From: an uncultured Pseudomonadota bacterium
GTDB taxonomy: Bacteria; Pseudomonadota; Gammaproteobacteria; Burkholderiales; Usitatibacteraceae
Assembly (NCBI GenBank): GCA_946885905.1
Contig: CAMPHL010000146.1
Coordinates: 1-6,736 of the forward strand
Direction: 5' to 3'
Length of the DNA stretch: 6,736 bases
Every line of letters starts with the position of its first letter. Within the stretch, counting starts at the first letter, position 1. Below the pieces are notes generated by a model. That model saw only the letters and a program-made list of their open reading frames with translations, was not told the DNA's origin and ran no database searches. This document shows positions 5,250 to 6,736 of this stretch, piece by piece. A program made the position numbers and the translations under genes.

Positions 5250-5489
5250 ATGGAAAACATTGAAGCCCGCGTCAAGAAGATCGTGGCAGAGCAACTGGGC
5301 GTCGCCGAAGCCGACATCAAGACCGAGTCGTCGTTCGTCGAGGACCTGGGCGCGGACTCGCTGGACAACGTGGAGCTGGTGATGGCCCTCGAGGAGGAGT
5401 TCGAGTGCGAGATCCCCGACGAGGAGGCCGAGAAGATCACCACCGTCCAGCAGGCCATCGACTACGTGAAGAGCCACGTCAAATCGTAG
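5250..5489 (+). CDS. acpP: Acyl carrier protein (AcpP)
   Basis: AcpP is the small acidic four-helix carrier that holds growing acyl chains on a 4'-phosphopantetheine arm and delivers them to FabD, FabH, FabG, FabF and PlsX. The 79 residues begin [18 protein letters not shown]. The phosphopantetheine attachment site is Ser37 (numbered with Met1) in [20 protein letters not shown] at 32-51, the invariant DSL motif followed by the acidic recognition helix II. The net charge is strongly negative, as expected. Length and sequence match the housekeeping type, not a specialised polyketide carrier. Unlike its neighbours it has its own promoter, a 128-base upstream spacer and a strong ribosome binding site. 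The holo-ACP synthase that would modify it is not in the window. The stop lies 3 bases before the fabF ATG, so fabF is probably translated from the same message. Confidence 0.99.
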   Translation: MENIEARVKKIVAEQLGVAEADIKTESSFVEDLGADSLDNVELVMALEEEFECEIPDEEAEKITTVQQAIDYVKSHVKS

Positions 5490-5492
5490 GTG

Positions 5493-6728
5493 ATGTCGAA
5501 GCGCAGAGTCGTCGTCACCGGCCTCGGGATCGTCTCGCCCGTCGGCAACGGCATCAAGCAAGCGTGGGACAACCTCCTCGCGGGACGTAGCGGCGTAGGG
5601 CCGATCACGAAGTTCGACGCCGGGCAGCTTCCCACGCGCATCGCGGCGGAGGTGAAGAACTTCAACGCGGCCGACTGGATGCACCCCAAGGAAACGCGCC
5701 GCTCCGACACGTTCATCCACTATGGACTGGCCGCCACGAAGATGGCGCTGGACGACGCCGGCCTCGCCATCGACGATTCGAACGCCGAGCGGGTAGGCGT
5801 GAACGTGGGCTCCGGCATCGGCGGACTGCCGATGATCGAGGACAACATCCGCGAGATGATCGCCAAGGGCCCGAGGCGGCTCTCGCCCTTCTTCGTGCCG
5901 GGCTCGATCATCAACATGGTCGCGGGCCTGAACTCGATCCAGTACAAGGCCAAGGGCCCCAACGTGTCGATGGTCTCGGCGTGCACCACGAGCTCGCACT
6001 GCATCGGCGAGGCCGGCCGCATGATCGAGTACGGCGATGCGGACGTGATGATCGCGGGCGGCGCCGAGGCGTGCGTGAACATGTCCGGCGTGGGCGGCTT
6101 CTGCGCATGCAAGGCCCTGTCCGAACGCAACGACGACCCGGGCACGGCCTCGCGGCCGTTCGACCGCGACCGCGACGGCTTCGTGCTGGGCGAGGGCGCG
6201 GGCATCGTGATCCTCGAGGAGCTGGAATACGCGAAGAAGCGCGGCGCGCGCATCTACGCGGAGCTGGCCGGCATGGGCATGAGCGCCGATGCCAACCACA
6301 TCACCGCGCCCAACATGGACGGCCCCCGGCGCGCCATGCTCGCGGCGATGCGCAACGCCGGGCTGAACGCCACGGACGTGGATTACGTGAACGCGCACGG
6401 CACGTCGACACCGCTCGGGGATGCGAACGAGACCGCGGCGCTCAAGGCCGCCTTCGGCGACCACGCCTACAAGCTCGCGGTGAACTCCACCAAATCGATG
6501 CACGGCCACCTGCTAGGCGCGGCCGGCGGGGTCGAGGCGGCGATCACGGCGCTTGCCTTGCACCACCAGGTCTCGCCGCCCACCACCAACATCATCACGC
6601 CGGACCCGGCGTGCGACCTCGACTACGTGCCCAACACGGCACGCCAGATGAAGATCGAGGTCGCCCTCTCCAACTCGTTCGGCTTCGGCGGCACCAACGG
6701 GACGCTCGCGTTCCGGCGCTTCCACTGA
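5493..6728 (+). CDS. fabF: Beta-ketoacyl-ACP synthase II (FabF)
   Basis: FabF condenses malonyl-ACP with acyl-ACP in the elongation cycle and, in E. coli, also governs the temperature-dependent C16:1 to C18:1 step. The protein has 411 residues. The Cys-His-His triad is intact: Cys164 in VSACTTSSHCIG (161-172), His302 in NAHGTSTPLGD (300-310) and His339 in STKSMHGHLLGAAGG (332-346), with the supporting Lys334. The N-terminal RRVVVTGLGIVSPVGNG at 4-20 and the C-terminal SNSFGFGGTNGTLAF at 393-407, with its gating Phe, are typical. The two-His form with N-AHGTST separates it from FabH. The ATG at 5493 is preferred; a GTG immediately before it at 5490 would add one Met-like residue and cannot be excluded. 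There is no clear Shine-Dalgarno sequence, only AGG overlapping the acpP stop, so translation is likely coupled to acpP. The stop is 8 bases from the window end. Confidence 0.98.
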   Translation: MSKRRVVVTGLGIVSPVGNGIKQAWDNLLAGRSGVGPITKFDAGQLPTRIAAEVKNFNAADWMHPKETRRSDTFIHYGLAATKMALDDAGLAIDDSNAERVGVNVGSGIGGLPMIEDNIREMIAKGPRRLSPFFVPGSIINMVAGLNSIQYKAKGPNVSMVSACTTSSHCIGEAGRMIEYGDADVMIAGGAEACVNMSGVGGFCACKALSERNDDPGTASRPFDRDRDGFVLGEGAGIVILEELEYAKKRGARIYAELAGMGMSADANHITAPNMDGPRRAMLAAMRNAGLNATDVDYVNAHGTSTPLGDANETAALKAAFGDHAYKLAVNSTKSMHGHLLGAAGGVEAAITALALHHQVSPPTTNIITPDPACDLDYVPNTARQMKIEVALSNSFGFGGTNGTLAFRRFH

Positions 6729-6736
6729 TCCTCGTC

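Noticed and set aside
5232..6509. Open frame of 425 codons on the minus strand opposite acpP and fabF
   Set aside because: Antisense shadow of fabF caused by high GC at third codon positions; no domain or ribosome site is recognisable.
717..6728. A specialised secondary-metabolite (polyketide-like) cluster, suggested by ketosynthase, acyltransferase, reductase and carrier genes together
   Set aside because: Gene order, protein lengths and the presence of rpmF, plsX and yceD are those of the housekeeping fatty-acid cluster; no modular fusion, thioesterase or tailoring enzyme is present.

Overview
The window is a GC-rich stretch of ordinary bacterial chromosome, most likely from a betaproteobacterium. 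Two things point there. The L32 protein has the '[20 protein letters not shown]' start typical of that class. The gene order maf / yceD-rpmF-plsX-fabH-fabD-fabG-acpP-fabF is the classic proteobacterial fatty-acid synthesis cluster. The sequence does not let me name an order or genus. Every large reading frame is intact, and I see no insertion sequence, phage gene, CRISPR array, tRNA or rRNA.

Layout. Positions 1-70 (minus strand) hold the first 23 codons of a probable RsmI-like SAM-dependent methyltransferase that runs off the window. Just upstream of it, on the same strand, is maf/yceF (85-669), a nucleotide-pyrophosphatase house-cleaning gene with a TTG start. A 47-base AT-rich divergent spacer (670-716) separates it from the plus-strand cluster. 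That cluster consists of yceD (717-1208), rpmF (1228-1407), plsX (1427-2458), fabH (2475-3434), fabD (3441-4376), fabG (4381-5121), acpP (5250-5489) and fabF (5493-6728). Gaps inside the cluster are 3 to 19 bases, except the 128-base fabG-acpP spacer, which carries a strong GC hairpin, an extended -10 promoter and a good ribosome binding site.

How the genes work together. FabD loads malonyl groups onto the acyl carrier protein AcpP. FabH condenses acetyl-CoA with malonyl-ACP to start a chain. FabG reduces the 3-keto group in each cycle, and FabF carries out later condensations. PlsX turns the finished acyl-ACP into acyl-phosphate for phospholipid synthesis. RpmF is ribosomal protein L32, and YceD is a DUF177-family protein linked to 23S rRNA/50S metabolism, so the operon couples ribosome and membrane synthesis. 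The dehydratase (FabZ/FabA) and enoyl reductase are not in the window.

I did not find a previously undescribed system. The points worth a second look are regulatory: an AT-rich, ATA-codon-rich patch inside yceD with a perfect -10 hexamer; the same nine-base extended -10 in front of both maf and acpP; the hairpin without a T-tract upstream of acpP; and good Shine-Dalgarno sequences only at rpmF and acpP.
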